From Paramecium tetraurelia (Eukaryota; Ciliophora; Oligohymenophorea; Peniculida; Parameciidae), in assembly GCF_000165425.1 (NCBI RefSeq), contig NW_001798954.1, positions 124,001-188,000 on the forward strand: a stretch of 64,000 bases of DNA, in the 5' to 3' direction. The notes below the pieces were generated by a model, which did not search any database, was not told the origin of the DNA, and was given only the letters and a program-made list of their open reading frames with translations. The translations under genes and the position numbers were made by a program. Numbering within the stretch: the stretch's first letter is position 1; each line of letters opens with the position of its first letter. Positions 25,487 through 37,609 of this stretch are shown here, piece by piece.

Positions 25487-27115
25487 ATGAAATTAAGCCA
25501 AACTCCATAAACCAAAGTTTCCAGAATGGATGAGACCTTCTCAACTGATATACATAATATGTGCTATAGTCGAGTCAACATCCTCACCAATGAGGTAGAG
25601 AAGCTAACAGATGTTCTGGGAACAGCCTCATAAGAAATGGAAGTTCTCAAAGAACAAAATCGAGATTTGTAAAATCAATTAACAGAGATGGAGCACTCAA
25701 ATTAAATTGTATATTTTGATATCATGATTAGGTCAACTAAGAGTTTGATAACATTTGCGAAAGATTGAAATAAAAAAGTATAGAGGCTGAAGAGTACGCC
25801 TTCTAGGTCTAAAAATTAACTCTACAAAAACAAGTACTTAATTGTGGTATAAGAATAGGAAATCACTCAAAATTTGAACAAGGTGCTCAATGAATTGGAA
25901 TAAATAAATTAAGTGATAGACATCAAGGATCAGGAAATCCAATCTGGAAAACAGTAATTTATTGCAAAAACAGAAGAATTATAGCAAAGTTTATAATAGA
26001 CTTACCATTTGGATTAAGCTTTGAAAGTAGTTAAGGAAGAAAAATTAAAATATATTTATGAATATTAATAGTTGTAAAAATTGGTAGAAGAATAACAATA
26101 ATAAATAAAAGAATTAAATGAGTACAGAATAGGCTATGAGACATTGAAAGTGGATTTGAATATTCTGAGAGTCAATTATACGAATTTACTTAACTAAAAA
26201 TTGGAAGAAAAGAAAGAGTTAGAAGCTCAAATTGATGTGTTGAGAGATATGCATTCGTACACTATTGAAGATGGATAACTAAAATTTGCTGTATAATCAA
26301 TCTCATTATATTGATAGGATTAAATTAAACAAGAAATAGAATCATTCAAATAACTTTACGATGAGTAGTACAAATTTGAAAGGATGACATATGAATCCAC
26401 ACTAGATCAACTGAAAAATTAAGTGGCCACACTTTCAATGCAATTGCAAAACGCTGAAATTTTGGTTAGCACTCATAAGTAAAACTTGATGAATCAAGCT
26501 CAATTGAGTATGTTTGAGAAAAGCAATTAAGTAAGTGAATTAAAAGCGCAAAATTATGTCTTGTAAGAATCCCTTATCACAGCCAACAGGGAGTTGAATG
26601 AATTGAAATAGTAGATGGAGAATGGCAACATAATTAGATTTGATGAGGATGTGAGAAGATAGATTGAATATAAATTAGATCTATGCTAATAATTGCAAAA
26701 AGACAAAGAAGAACTCAATAAAGAAAACTAACAACTCAAAAGAGAGAACAAATTGTTAAAAGAAAACAACGAATTGATGTAATAACAATTGTCACAACAG
26801 CAATCAAATATAAGTTAATTGCCATAATCTCTTCTTCTGAGTTAGATATCACCATCAGGTATTATATAGTCTGTATTTCTTTAAGGAATTTCACCTGGGC
26901 AAAAAATCAACGACAGCGAAAAAATCAAATATTTATTAAAGGCAGTTGATCAATTGCAAAATGCCATTAAAGACAGGGATCAAGAGATTACTAAATTATC
27001 ATAGATGGCTAGTACCAATGTTGGGTTGTCTTCATTGATCAATAAGCCAAATTCAAGAATGCGATTTTACCATCTCAATTCAGATGATTTAAATTCCTTT
27101 GATAAATAATTATGA
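25487..27115 (+). CDS. Long coiled-coil protein
   Basis: A 517-residue protein that is Gln/Glu/Lys/Leu-rich with heptad periodicity over most of its length, for example LNKVLNELEQINQVIDIKD and RENKLLKENNELMQQQL. The C-terminal 90 residues are Ser/Gln-rich and less helical. Introns 25709-25731, 25834-25858 and 26291-26317 each restore frame across a TGA. Such proteins are common in ciliate basal bodies and cytoskeleton, but nothing here identifies the location. Confidence 0.75.
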
Positions 27116-27134
27116 ATTATATAATCTATAATAA

Positions 27135-28471
27135 ATGAAAAAGAATAATACTAAGAAAACAGCAAATACGAAGGTAAAAGTCAATCCATGTTCAAATGAT
27201 CGTTACTATATGGATTAATCCATCGATGAAGAAGTCTACATTAAAAATAATTATAAAGTTGTTAGAGAATTGGGCAGAGGTGGTTATGGAGTTGTTTATA
27301 AAGCGTACATTAATTATTCTAACTATGTAGGGTTGGATTGAATCAAGGTCAAATTGATAAAAACAAAAAGTATGCCATCAAGGTTAATTTTTCTACTGTG
27401 TCTCCAGAGCTAATATTTGCTGAAATAGGATTTTTGAAATTAATTTATGGCAAAGAAAATATGCCACAATTGGTTAATTTGTTTCTTATTGATCAAAAAA
27501 TATATATCGTCATTGAGTACTTTACATACAAACCCTTCATTGTATCACTCCTACTATATTTTAGACATTCTTTGCTACTTTTGATATGATGGAAGTTAGA
27601 CGATACTTATATGAACTACTTAAAGCCCTGAATGTGTTGAAATAGAATGGAATCTATCACCGCGATGTTAAACCTGGAAACTTTCTCTATAATCCTAAGA
27701 CAGGCAAAGGAATCCTTATTGATTATGGTCTAAGCGAAATTGATAGATCCTTCGTCGCCAAATTGATTGAGAAGGAGAAAGAATTATCCAAGAAGGTATG
27801 GAGTTTCTATTTACTTTAAGCATCCCCAATCAGATGAAGTCTAAGAAATTAGAAGGAAGATTAATTTATACAATGAAATCCAAAAAACTATAGATTAAAT
27901 TGGAAATAATAAAATTGGCACAGAGAGCTTTATGCCCTTAGAAAGCATATTGCATTACCAAGTATTTATAGATAAATAACTATTGAAGGATCAATCGTAT
28001 GAAGTGGATATGTGGGCTGTAGGAGTTATATTCCTACAATTTTTGACTAAGAAGTACAATTTATTCAGCAATGTCCGAATGATTAATAAGCCTGTTGTGA
28101 CTAAAAACTTTTTTTATGTCAACTTCATACTAGAATTGGCTAGTTTGTTCGGCTCTGAATAAGTGAAATAAATATGTGAGCAGTTTGGTAAAATTAAATT
28201 ATTTATCAAAATAGAATATGATCTTAAATTGCCTTCAGTTGTTGCAACCAAACCTGTGTAATGGAAATCAATAATACATATTGATGGATTTGATAGCGAT
28301 GCTGAAGATTTGCTTTCAAGATTACTTTGTTTAAATCCGAAATAGAGAATCAAAGTTGAAGATGGATTGACGCATCCCTTTTTTAAGCCTTTATTAGAAT
28401 AAGAAAAACAAACATAAACAAATTTTTAAGATAATTAAGAAATAATGCAATAAAAACTATAAGAAAATTGA
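27135..28471 (+). CDS. CDC7: CDC7-like protein kinase
   Basis: A 420-residue kinase resembling CDC7, which with DBF4 phosphorylates MCM2-7 to fire replication origins. Gly loop GRGGYGVVYKA, lysine in YAIKV, catalytic loop YHRDVKPGNFLYNPKTGKG, which is the strongest CDC7 feature, then LIDYGLSE, GTESFMPLE in the activation region and YEVDMWAVGVIFLQFL. The DFG triplet is DYG, which keeps the metal-binding Asp. A family-typical insert follows kinase subdomain VII. Introns 27305-27330, 27542-27564 and 27796-27820; the last ends AAG. MCM6, a likely pathway partner, lies near 60 kb. Confidence 0.83.
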
Positions 28472-28700
28472 ATTTATTTGATATTTTATCTAACAAGAGC
28501 TTCTCATATTATTAAGATAGCATAATATATTATAAACTTAAAATTACTTTTACAAATAAACAAGATAAATCTAAAACATCCTTACCATCTATTTTTATAA
28601 ATTAGAATGATTGGATTTAAAATATTTTTATTTATATATTTATTCTATATAATAAATTATAATAAATATATAAAATATTAACTTAAAAATAACACATTTG

Positions 28701-29041
28701 ATGGTTTATGGTATAGAATTTGATGTAGAGAATTATAAAATAATTGTGTTTATATTACGTGAAGTTCTGTTTTGTTTATATGGATTGTCTCCTGTGAACA
28801 GAATGCTTTGTTGACTTTCAGTTATTTAAGAGCTAGTGTTATTGAAAGTCTTGTGAAAGAACATTATGATTATGGATTATAAAAGAGAGATAATGATCCA
28901 GAGTCGGAGATTGCTCTGCATCATAATGGTTTTAAATTAGAGTATTTAATAAGATACTCTTAATTTGAATCTAATTAAGAGTTTGTATGGTTATTGTAAT
29001 GTATGGATGAATGTTTAAGGGGATTTTTGATATAGATTTGA
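28701..29041 (+). CDS. Small hypothetical protein
   Basis: A possible 100-residue protein MVYGIEFDVENYK...LTFSYLRASVIESLVKEHYDYG...HHNGFKLEYLIRY...LRGFLIQI. The composition is protein-like and globular, but two frames have to be joined. A 38-nt intron from about 28766 to 28803 does this without leaving a stop; its donor (GTTC) is poor. It could instead be a decayed gene. No family recognised. Confidence 0.4.
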
Positions 29042-29276
29042 GATTGAATAATTGCAATATTGTGATTCTGGTGTGCTCAGATTAAATTTTATGATTTAAT
29101 TTAGTGTCTAAATAGGGTGATTTTCTAACAGATTTGACAAGTTTAGATATATGTGAGTGTGATATCGAAAAAAACTAGAGGGAAGTAAAATGTCTGTGAT
29201 TCCAATTATTTTATTTTATAAATATTTGTAATGGCTTCTGAAATGAGGATTGAATAAAAAAAAAATTAAAAAATTA

Positions 29277-31537
29277 ATGACTGACCAAGAAAAGAGCAGT
29301 GATGTTAGACTGGTTTAGGATGGTTAAAAAAATGTCTAAAAACAGAAGACTGGATTAAAATAGATCAATCTTGATAATCTTGTGTATAACAAGCGAGAAC
29401 GAAAGCAAACTGGCGGTCCAGGTTCTTAGTTGTTTTAGTCTTAGCACTTTTAGCTATCCCTTAAATTTAATAGAAAAAAATCGTTTAGAATAAGTAAAGT
29501 TATAAAAAGAAGAATGCTGAACTGCAAACTCCTCCTCGTGAAGAAGTTCAGCAAGTTCAAGAACCAACATTGATCAAATAATAACCAATATCCTGCCAAT
29601 AATTAGTCTTTGAATCTGATAACTCGTCAGATTTTGATCCAAAAATAAAAGCCAAGAAGTCCAAAAAGTTTAGAAGAACGCATAAACGTTTAGATATTGA
29701 AGATTCATCAGATGAGGAGCAGTATAAACGAAGACTCATCTTGAAAAGAGTTAATAAAATATTCAAGAAATCTTATGAGTAAAAACAAATCTTAGCTTCA
29801 GGAAGTGAATAAGAAAATCTTGTAAAAGAATTATTCAAAAATATTTATGTAAAAATTTTTAAAGGTATAAAATGTCCATATCTTATAGACATTCAAATAT
29901 CTCCTGCTGAACTCAAGTAGTTATCAAATCCAGAATATTCAACTAGTTAAATAAGTGATTGCAAATAATAAGATGAAGAAATTAAACCAGAAGAATAAAT
30001 TCGTATTTTAACTGAAGATGGAACAGATTTTGAAACCAAACGAAACTTGAAATTGTTGGGAATTGAAAATTCAGAAATTCTATCCAAATTGGGTGAAGTT
30101 AAGTCTTATATTAATTGTGATATACGATATTTTAATTTAGACTTTTTGGTAGAAAAAGTGGGTGGTTTTGATGGTATTTAATAATAATATTCTATTTAGT
30201 TGTTTTGATGGATCCACCTTGGAGAATTAAAGGAGGACAATAAAATGATTCGTCCTTTATGTTTACTAATAGCAAATTCTCACTTGATTACAACACTATG
30301 AGCAATTAAGAGATTATGGATATCAAAATTGAAAAATTGAGTAAGAAAGGATTTTTGTTTCTTTGGATTCTCAATACATAACTAAACATAGCATATGAAA
30401 TGGCTAGCAAATGGGGATATGAGATTGTTGATCAAATTATTTGGGTTAAACTAAATCCTTAAGGAAATAATGTGTATCTTTCTACAGGATATTATTTTAT
30501 GCACTCTTTCGAAATATGTTTAGTTGGGTATTACATTATTTCAATATATTAATAGATATAAATGTCCTCCAGGGGAACATGTAGAGTATCATTCTAAAAT
30601 ATCTAACAATATAATCTTCAGTCCAGTAAGGAACAAATCACAGAAACCTATAGAAATGTATGAAATCATAGAAATAATGATGCCTGGAGCTAAAAAGGTA
30701 GAAATCTTTGCTAGGAATAATAATCTAAGACATGGATGGTTTTCAATAGGTAATTAATTGGGAGAAACATATTAAAAATGGTTAGTTTAAATTAGTTGCA
30801 ATGTGTGTGGAATTGCATTATAACCTGGAATATGTAGATACAAATCAAAAAAGATAGCCAATTTTGATATTTGTTAATAATGTTATGATAAGAAGATAAG
30901 CGAAGGAGAATTTAAAGAGAGTGAAATATTCTTTTTGGCTAATAAGGCTGATGAAGAAGTGCTACATTAATATCATCAATGCAATAGGTGTGATTAGAAT
31001 CCTATTTGGGGTCCAAGATTTGAATGTATCACATGTGACAACTATGATTGTTGTGAAGCATGCTTTGATAATCTACTCCAATCTGGAGATTTAACTCATA
31101 TGGATCATGATTTCAAAGTAATTGAATTACCAACATTTGCTGAAGGCATCCCTTGTCATGATGCAAAATGTAATGGATGCTTTTAGAAACCCATCCTAGG
31201 TGTTTAATTTATTTGCAAATAATGTACTAACTTTAGTTTATGTAATATTTAAAATTATGTAGGTTAAAACTGTTTCTTTACAAGAACTCAATCTGAATTA
31301 AATGGGCAAAGACATAAAGCAGATCATCGATTTGAACCAATTTATGAAGTCTAGAATTTCTCTAAGAAAACTTACAAATGTCAAGGATGTGAATTAGAAA
31401 AAGCAGGATGTGTTTACAAATGTGAAAATTGTTTTGGATTCTATTTTTGTGAAGAATGTTTTGCCCTTAAGAAAGATGATTGGAAATGTTATGTTGCTAC
31501 AAGTCATAAAAATTATCATACATTTATTAAGATATGA
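29277..31537 (+). CDS. MT-A70 adenine methyltransferase with C-terminal ZZ-like zinc fingers
   Basis: About 725-735 residues. MT-A70 enzymes methylate adenine N6 in RNA (METTL3) or, in ciliates, DNA (MTA1). The catalytic domain spans roughly residues 250-480: FDVVLMDPPWRIKGG with intact DPPW, FLFLWILNTQ, IIWVKLNPQGN, FEICLVGYKCPPG and the substrate-site segment KVEIFARNNNLRHGWFSIGNQL. After it come four Cys/His clusters of ZZ type (CNVCGIALQPGICRY...CQQCYD; CNRC...CITCDNYDCCEACFD; CNGC...CKQC; CQGCELEK...CENCFGFYFCEECF). The N-terminus is basic and disordered. Introns 30174-30199 and 30528-30555, plus either a GTT-donor intron near 29432-29463 or a missing base in the A7 run near 29477. Confidence 0.88.
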
Positions 31538-31757
31538 TATTATGAATCAAATTTTAATATTTTATATCCAAATTCCTGTGATAGTATTTATTATTAAGTT
31601 ATTCTCTTCCGCTTATTTTTTAATCATTTTTATTAAAAGCTATTCAAAAATATATTTTGATCATATTATAAAGAATATCTTAATCATATAACTCTTTTTA
31701 CTTATATAATAAGTTTCATTCTTATTTTATTAAAATTATAAAAGAAATAATAATTAT

Positions 31758-32777
31758 ATGTTGAAAAAGAAAGGTTCAGAATAATTAGATATCATATTTG
31801 AGGCAGGAGAGGATCTTTTGAACTTCTCTAAAAATCAAGTCATCATGATAAAGAATAATTCTATTAAGCTGCCGATCATTAGACCAAGAACATTTTTATC
31901 ATATAGTCTTGAATTTTGTGGGATTACAGGTCTCAATTACAAGATGCTCAGATTTCAATCATTGGGCAGAGATATTAGAGTACTTTAACACTATATTACA
32001 AGCCTGAAACTAGTATCATGACATCATGCTTAGTAAAAGTAATACATACAACAGAGTTTTCATAAATGGCATAAAATCCCTTAAAAACTTCATTCTAAGG
32101 GTTGTTTATACAGGGGTTTCATAGCGATATCCTGCTTTAAATTAATGAAGAAAGTGTATTTGAATTGTTAATTAAAAGCCAATACCATTACACAAATGTA
32201 TTTTAGCGTGTAGATCACCAAAGTTTAGTGGAATGTTTTCATCGAACATGATCGAAAGCAATCAAACTTTAGTTAAGGTCGAGCATAAGAAACCTGATTT
32301 ATTTAAGGTCATGTTATAATGGATTTATTGTGGGTATTGGAAAGAAGTACCCTAATTTTATAATTAGTTTAGTTTCCAGAAGAAATTGAAGATACTTGTG
32401 ATTTAATGTTACTTGCAGATGAATATTTAATCACCGATCTTAAATAGAAGTGTGAAGAAGATATTATTTCTAAATTAGATAGCAGCAATATATTATAAAT
32501 ATTGTTATTTGTAGAAAAGCACTCAAATATCATATCATAACAACTTTTGGAAAAAACTAATTCGATGTTCATAGATGACTTTGATAAGATCCATAAATTA
32601 AATCCAAATTTAGAACAAGATATAACAAGAGTGCCTGGTTTAATGACAAAGCTATTTGAAAATTTGCATTAGAAAAAAATAAGAAAAGGGAGAAAAGTTC
32701 ATTTTGTTGTTGATGATTTTGAAGAATCCGATTCTGATGACTATGTTAGAAATTATACACAACATTTCTACTAATGA
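31758..32777 (+). CDS. BTB/POZ-domain protein
   Basis: About 323 residues. A BTB domain fills the C-terminal half: HSDILLQINEESPIPLHK, CILACRSPKFSGMFSSNM, LFKVMLQWIYCGYWKEFP and the following helix LMLLADEYLITDLKQKCEE, then a BACK-like helical stretch and an acidic end. BTB proteins often recruit substrates to CUL3 ubiquitin ligases. The N-terminal half is unassigned. Introns 32156-32178 (AAG acceptor) and 32347-32372. One base is missing in a T run near 31916; with it added, the spliced length divides by three. Confidence 0.8.
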
Positions 32778-33048
32778 TTATAAGATGATTATCAAATTAT
32801 ATATAAATATTTATATAAAATTTTAGATTATCTAAGTTTATAATCTCTTTAATATTTATTCTTTGAAAACAAAATGAACAAAATTTGCAATTTACCCTAG
32901 AAATAGAGTAAGGCAAGAATCTTATAAGTTCATTAAACTAGCAAATATGTGTTCTAATAATTTTTCGTCATATTATTGACCAATAGTATTTATTGGTATA
33001 AGGGCGTACTCCATTCATTAGCTAAACTTTTGGATTATTAATAACAAA

Positions 33049-33129
33049 GTTGATGTGGCCGAGTTGGTCTAAGGCGTTGGATTTAGGCTCCAATCCGCAA
33101 GGGCGCGAGTTCAAATCTCGCTGTCAACA
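33049..33129 (+). tRNA. tRNA-Leu(UAG)
   Basis: An 81-nt class II tRNA. The acceptor stem pairs GTTGATG with TGTCAAC, discriminator base A. The A box is TGGCCGAGTTGG, the anticodon stem TTGGA/TCCAA encloses loop TTTAGGC with anticodon TAG, a long variable arm follows, and the B box is GAGTTCAAATC. A T run directly downstream fits a Pol III terminator. The anticodon reads the leucine codon CUA, not a stop codon. CCA is not encoded. Confidence 0.95.
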
Positions 33130-33393
33130 TAATTTTTTTTATTCAAAATTAAAAAATTTATATTTGTAAAAAATGAGATTAATAATAATACTAAATATAT
33201 TCATGTTATTTTCTTTTAAAATGAATAAATAAATAGTATTAGGTTAATACATTCTTCCCATTATAAATCTCTTTAAAATTAGGTTAACACCCTCTCTTTA
33301 TAATATTAATCAAATTGAAACAATTTAAATTTTTATTATTTTTCAATACAGAAAGTTTTCTTTATAATTTGATAATTAATATAAATATATTAA

Positions 33394-34651
33394 ATGCAAG
33401 TTTCTTGTCGGACAAAAAATGTGAATAAGTATTATAAAGTAATAGGTGAAGTTGGATCCGGTACTTATGGTAAGGTTTATAAAGCTAGGTGTCTAAAAAC
33501 GAATGATTTTGTGGCTTTAAAGAAAATTGATACTAAAGATTAGAAAATAATGGCTGAAGGTATTATAATTGAGCATTTATTAAGGATTTCCAATAACTGC
33601 AATAAGAGAGATCAAATTATTGAAAATAGTGAATCACAAAAATATATTAAGATTAAGGGAGATAATAATAAGCAAAGCCTCTTTTAGAAATAATTTTAGA
33701 GGATCTACCTTTTTAGTATTTGATTATTATGATCATGATTTTGCTGGGCTTCATAGACAGCGAAACATCTTTACACTCCCACAAATAAAATGCATTTTCC
33801 AATAATTATTAGAGGGCGTCAAGTATCTTCATGAAAGCAAGATCATTCATCGAGATTTGAAATGCGCTAACATACTAATGAATAATAAAGGATAGGTGAC
33901 TCTGGCTGATTTTGGTCTAGCCAGAACACTATCAAATGTGAATAATCCAAAATATACCTACAAAGTAGTCACCTTATGGTATAGAGCCCCTGAATTGCTC
34001 CTGGGATAAACCAATTATAACACCTAGATTGATATGTGGAGTCTTGGTTGTATCTTTGCTGAGTTGATTACAGGAGAAGTGCTTTTCAAAGGAGATATCG
34101 AATTCAGATAAATGGAAAGGATTTATGAGTTGTGCGGGAGTGCAACTGAATCGAATTGGCCAAATTGTGTTAAGTTGAGACAATGGGAAGAGTTTAAACC
34201 AAGAAGGAATTACGAAAGACTATTGGTCAAGCATATTAAAGAGGTTTGTTCAGCTTAAAATAAATAAATTGATTAAGTGACTTTAGATCTCATAGATCAT
34301 CTCTTGATATTGGATCCAGAAAAAAGGTTAAATTCAGTATAAGCATTGAATCATGATTTTTTCAAACAGGAACCAAAACCTTGTTAACCTAGTGAAATGC
34401 CTTAATTTGAAAAAGAATTCCATGAAACATTGTTAAAAAACGAAATGAGATTACAATAGCAAAGACTCGAAAGATAATAAATTAGACCATTATCAACTAA
34501 TACATAGAAACTTTAAAAGGTTGTGCGAGAAGAGAGAAATACATCAAAGCCTTAATAATCATCTCCTTCCAGAAATAAACAAGAACTAGATTTTGAAGAT
34601 TTAATAAAACTTGAACTTGCATAGGAAAAGAAAAAAGTAAAATTAAATTGA
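33394..34651 (+). CDS. CDK12/CDK9-like cyclin-dependent kinase
   Basis: A 410-residue kinase. Gly loop [16 protein letters not shown] lysine, cyclin-contact helix [13 protein letters not shown] (PITAIRE, as in CDK12/13 and the CTDK1 kinase), [16 protein letters not shown], catalytic [21 protein letters not shown] and [15 protein letters not shown], followed by [17 protein letters not shown]. These kinases phosphorylate the RNA polymerase II tail. The C-terminal 90 residues are Gln-rich and charged. Single intron 33560-33584 with an AAG acceptor, required to make PITAIRE continuous. Confidence 0.9.
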
Positions 34652-34837
34652 ATATGATTTCTATATATCAAATTAATATGTAGCCTGTATTGAGCGACGG
34701 TGTTCCATTTTGTAATAATCTTGCGTTATTGGTTTAATAGTCAATCTAATAATTATACCTGATAGTTACTTCATTTACTACCTAGTATTGTTCATGATGT
34801 TTTTAATTGTTTGGTAAATTTGTAATAAAAATCAAAA

Positions 34838-35575
34838 ATGAAACAAAATAATGATACTACAGAAAACTATTACAAATTAGCACAAACATTAAATTTAACT
34901 TCATATTAATAGTTGAAATATAAATTATGGAAATCAAAAATGAAGTATCCCCAAAAAGAAGATCATTAATTTAGATCTATTTTAGAATTAGTGAATAATA
35001 GAATATGCTTTTAGTGCTTAGATCTATATATTCTCGAGTATAAGGTCAAGAAGATTAAAAGTAGATAAATCCTTATTTACTTCTTAAAATATAACTAATT
35101 GGTTTTTTCAATCCATAGATTAAAGCATTATAAAAGAGATTTGGTCAAAAGTTTAACAATGAATGCTTTTGTTTATAAATATCTTTGTAAATTTAATCGA
35201 CTTTTATTATTACTCATCGAGCATCAAGTTATATAAATTTCTCTAATTATAATGTTCAATTTTTAAAGGAAGAATTAATATTGTCTATAGCCTAAGTTTA
35301 TATATAATGAATTGGTGCCATCACTTTTTAAATTACCTTTCTCAAAATCAAGTTTTGTTATAGGTTAACCATTGTAAGAGTAAAATCTTAATGAAGAGGG
35401 AAAGATAATTTAATTTGATAAGACATTAAGATTTTAATATTCATTAACAAATATAGTTCGTATGTATGTTAAAAAGTTATCAAATCAATGTAACAATTTA
35501 TATTGGCTCATGTTAAAATAGAAATCACCTAAAAACAGAGACTCAGATATATTTTAAAAGATATCATATAAATGA
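34838..35575 (+). CDS. Hypothetical protein
   Basis: A 245-codon intronless frame from MKQNNDTTENYYKLAQTLN, basic and rich in Leu, Lys and Tyr, with a hydrophobic stretch RLLLLLIEHQVIQISLIIMF. No family recognised. The 3' end overlaps the end of a minus-strand frame by 12 bp. Confidence 0.55.
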
Positions 35576-35968
35576 GAATAAATTTTGTTATAGATTCATA
35601 TGTTTTACTTTTACCTTTTTGCCTTGTTTTTGATTTTAGACCTATAAATTCACAAAATTAAAATATAGAAAATTATTTTTCATTAAAATTATATATTTAT
35701 AAAAAATCTTATTATAAAAGCTATTTTAATTTAGAATTTTCTGGTTGATTAATTTGTCTAATTGGTTTGATAAGAGCTTGAAATTATCAATCAGCTTGAT
35801 AAACACATCCTTGCATTATTTTAAAGTAGGGTTTGATTTTTTGTCAGATTAAGAATTTGCATCTATGGCAATTTTTTATTTTAACTTACGTTATACTAAA
35901 TATTTTCTAACAGTTTCTATTTCCTTAGTGAGAAATACAAAGATTGTTCGTAATATCTATTCAAGCAT
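35564..35968 (-). CDS. Small hypothetical helical protein
   Basis: A 125-residue prediction, MLEQILRTIFVFLTKEIETVRKYLVQ joined over intron 35863-35889 to HANSQSDKKSNPTLKQ and VFIKLIDNFKLLSNQLDKLI. Up to about residue 80 the composition is convincing; the remainder is AT-driven (Asn/Phe/Tyr/Ile-rich) because no TGA occurs until 35564. The annotated end should be treated as an outer bound. Confidence 0.5.
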
Positions 35969-36037
35969 ACAAGCTGATCATCATTGAATTCTATATGTTA
36001 AATAAGGATAAGAAAAAAAAATGAATTATATTATTGG

Positions 36038-36298
36038 TCATTTCAGCATAAGAAGAAATTTTTTATTTAGATTATTTGCCCCTGGAGATAATCTTTACGA
36101 CTTATAGTCTTCTTTTATTTCTTCAATTGGTTCTTCGTCAATATTTAGTAAAACATGACTGACATATTGAACCTCCTGTAAGGGCTTTGAAAAGAAAACC
36201 CTAGATTTTATGCTAGTTAAGGATGGATTATAACTGCTTTTAATTACTTGTTGAATTTCCTTTTCACTCTATAGCTTTGCACAGCATGAACTACCCAT
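36038..36298 (-). CDS. Small MGSSCC-starting protein, possibly lipid-anchored
   Basis: An 86-codon frame beginning MGSSCCAKLQSEKEIQQ. Gly-2 with Ser at position 3 and adjacent cysteines is a classic context for myristoylation plus palmitoylation. The rest is polar with an acidic patch NIDEEPIEEIKEDYKS. No domain. Together with the MGCC protein near 12.8 kb it suggests small membrane-anchored proteins, though the two show no other similarity. Confidence 0.5.
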
Positions 36299-36415
36299 TT
36301 TTTAATTAATTTTATGAATTAATAAAGTGTGTTCAATTCAAAATTGCAATAAGCCCTGGATTGCCTCATTGACGATTCTCTCAAGCCATTTGATCCTTAT
36401 AGATTTGTAACCATC

Positions 36416-36791
36416 ATGGAAACAAAATAAATTTAACAAGGGAGTGCTGAATAACCAAATAAAGTTAATAAGGAGATTCCGCACGAATTGAAAAGTTAGA
36501 AAACTCGTGAAACGCTGTACTTGTTATAAAGTAAAATTAAACAAGAATTGCATGTAAAGATTTGCTAAATGATTTTAGGAAAGATTTTCAAACATAACTG
36601 CGAAAACAAATATTCCGACAGTGCTTGAGCAATTTGAGGAGTAATACTATTAAAGACAGTGTCTAAGAAACTTAGACATATACTAGGATTAGAGAGAATT
36701 CTTAATTTGTTCATAGAATTATGATGAAGACAATCTTATAAACTCACTAATTAATGAAGCTATTTTTGATTCAATATAATAAAATTTATGA
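36416..36791 (+). CDS. Small hypothetical protein
   Basis: A 116-residue prediction: METKQIQQGSAEQPNKVNKE, then KTRETLYLLQSKIKQELH, intron 36554-36578, and ERFSNITAKTNIPTVLEQFE to LINEAIFDSIQQNL. Highly charged and helical. The intron removes an in-frame TGA. No family recognised. Confidence 0.52.
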
Positions 36792-37086
36792 AACAAATCA
36801 GGATAAATCTCAAATAATTATGCCATTTTTATATCGCATTTCGTTAACAAAAGATCAATAACTAATATGTTTAATTAAGAATAATTTAAAGATAGAAATT
36901 CATTCTCTTTTTATGTTCAAAATAAAGGAACAAAGTTAGAAATTTATAATTAAATTTTCTAGAATTTAAATACAAATTTTATCTTCCCAATAGATTCTGT
37001 TTTAAAGTGTTCAAATACAAAAAGATAAAAAGACTTTGCACTTTAAAAAATCATACAATTATATTATTCTATATTATAAATTTATT

Positions 37087-37559
37087 TCATTAGCTTGATG
37101 ATGAAATTTCTTCTACTTTGGTGATTGAGTTAGCAGATTGGTTCCAGGGACTAATTTATAAGGATAATTATACACAACATATTATTGAACTTCGAAGATT
37201 CTTTTTGCATCGTCTTTTGCATATTAAACAAGAACTTTATAGTTTATTCCTGCCACGACTTGAGTAGTCACTTGAAGTAGCTTTTCATATTCATATCCAT
37301 CTTTGGATAAATTATATTTAGCTTCAACAGCATCTAAAGATGTTATAAGAATGCTATTGTTTTGTTATTCAAATTCCTCTAATGGTTACTAAAATTTTTA
37401 AACTTATATTACTTTGATCCAACCACCAGACATTTGTTTTTCTTGTAAACTTGATTGATGTTCTTGAATAATTTACGATAGTTTGTGTCTTAGTCCAATT
37501 GTTTCAAGACTGCAATTGGCAAAACAAAGGATTAGAGCGATAAATAAAATTGCTTTCAT
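37087..37559 (-). CDS. Cystatin-like cysteine-protease inhibitor, secreted
   Basis: About 149 residues. An N-terminal signal peptide (MKAILFIALILCFANC) is followed by SGGWIK, the reactive-loop motif QVVAG in TTQVVAGINYKVLV, and, once one missing C in a CCC run near 37152 is allowed for, the second-hairpin dipeptide PW in KLVPWNQ. QxVxG plus PW is the diagnostic pair of family I25. The same correction also brings the frame to an ordinary end (EEISSSSQ then TGA), whereas the uncorrected frame runs on into AT-rich sequence. Intron 37389-37412. It probably blocks papain-like proteases in food vacuoles or outside the cell, and lies next to a secreted peptidase. Confidence 0.85.
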
Positions 37560-37609
37560 AAAATAATAAAAATAATAAAATATTAGGATTAAAAATTACA
37601 TAAATTTGA

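Noticed and set aside
33049-33129. tRNA with anticodon UAG as a stop-codon suppressor
   Set aside because: Anticodon UAG pairs with CUA (Leu). Its long variable arm also fits Leu. The Gln tRNAs for UAA/UAG would have anticodons UUA or CUA.
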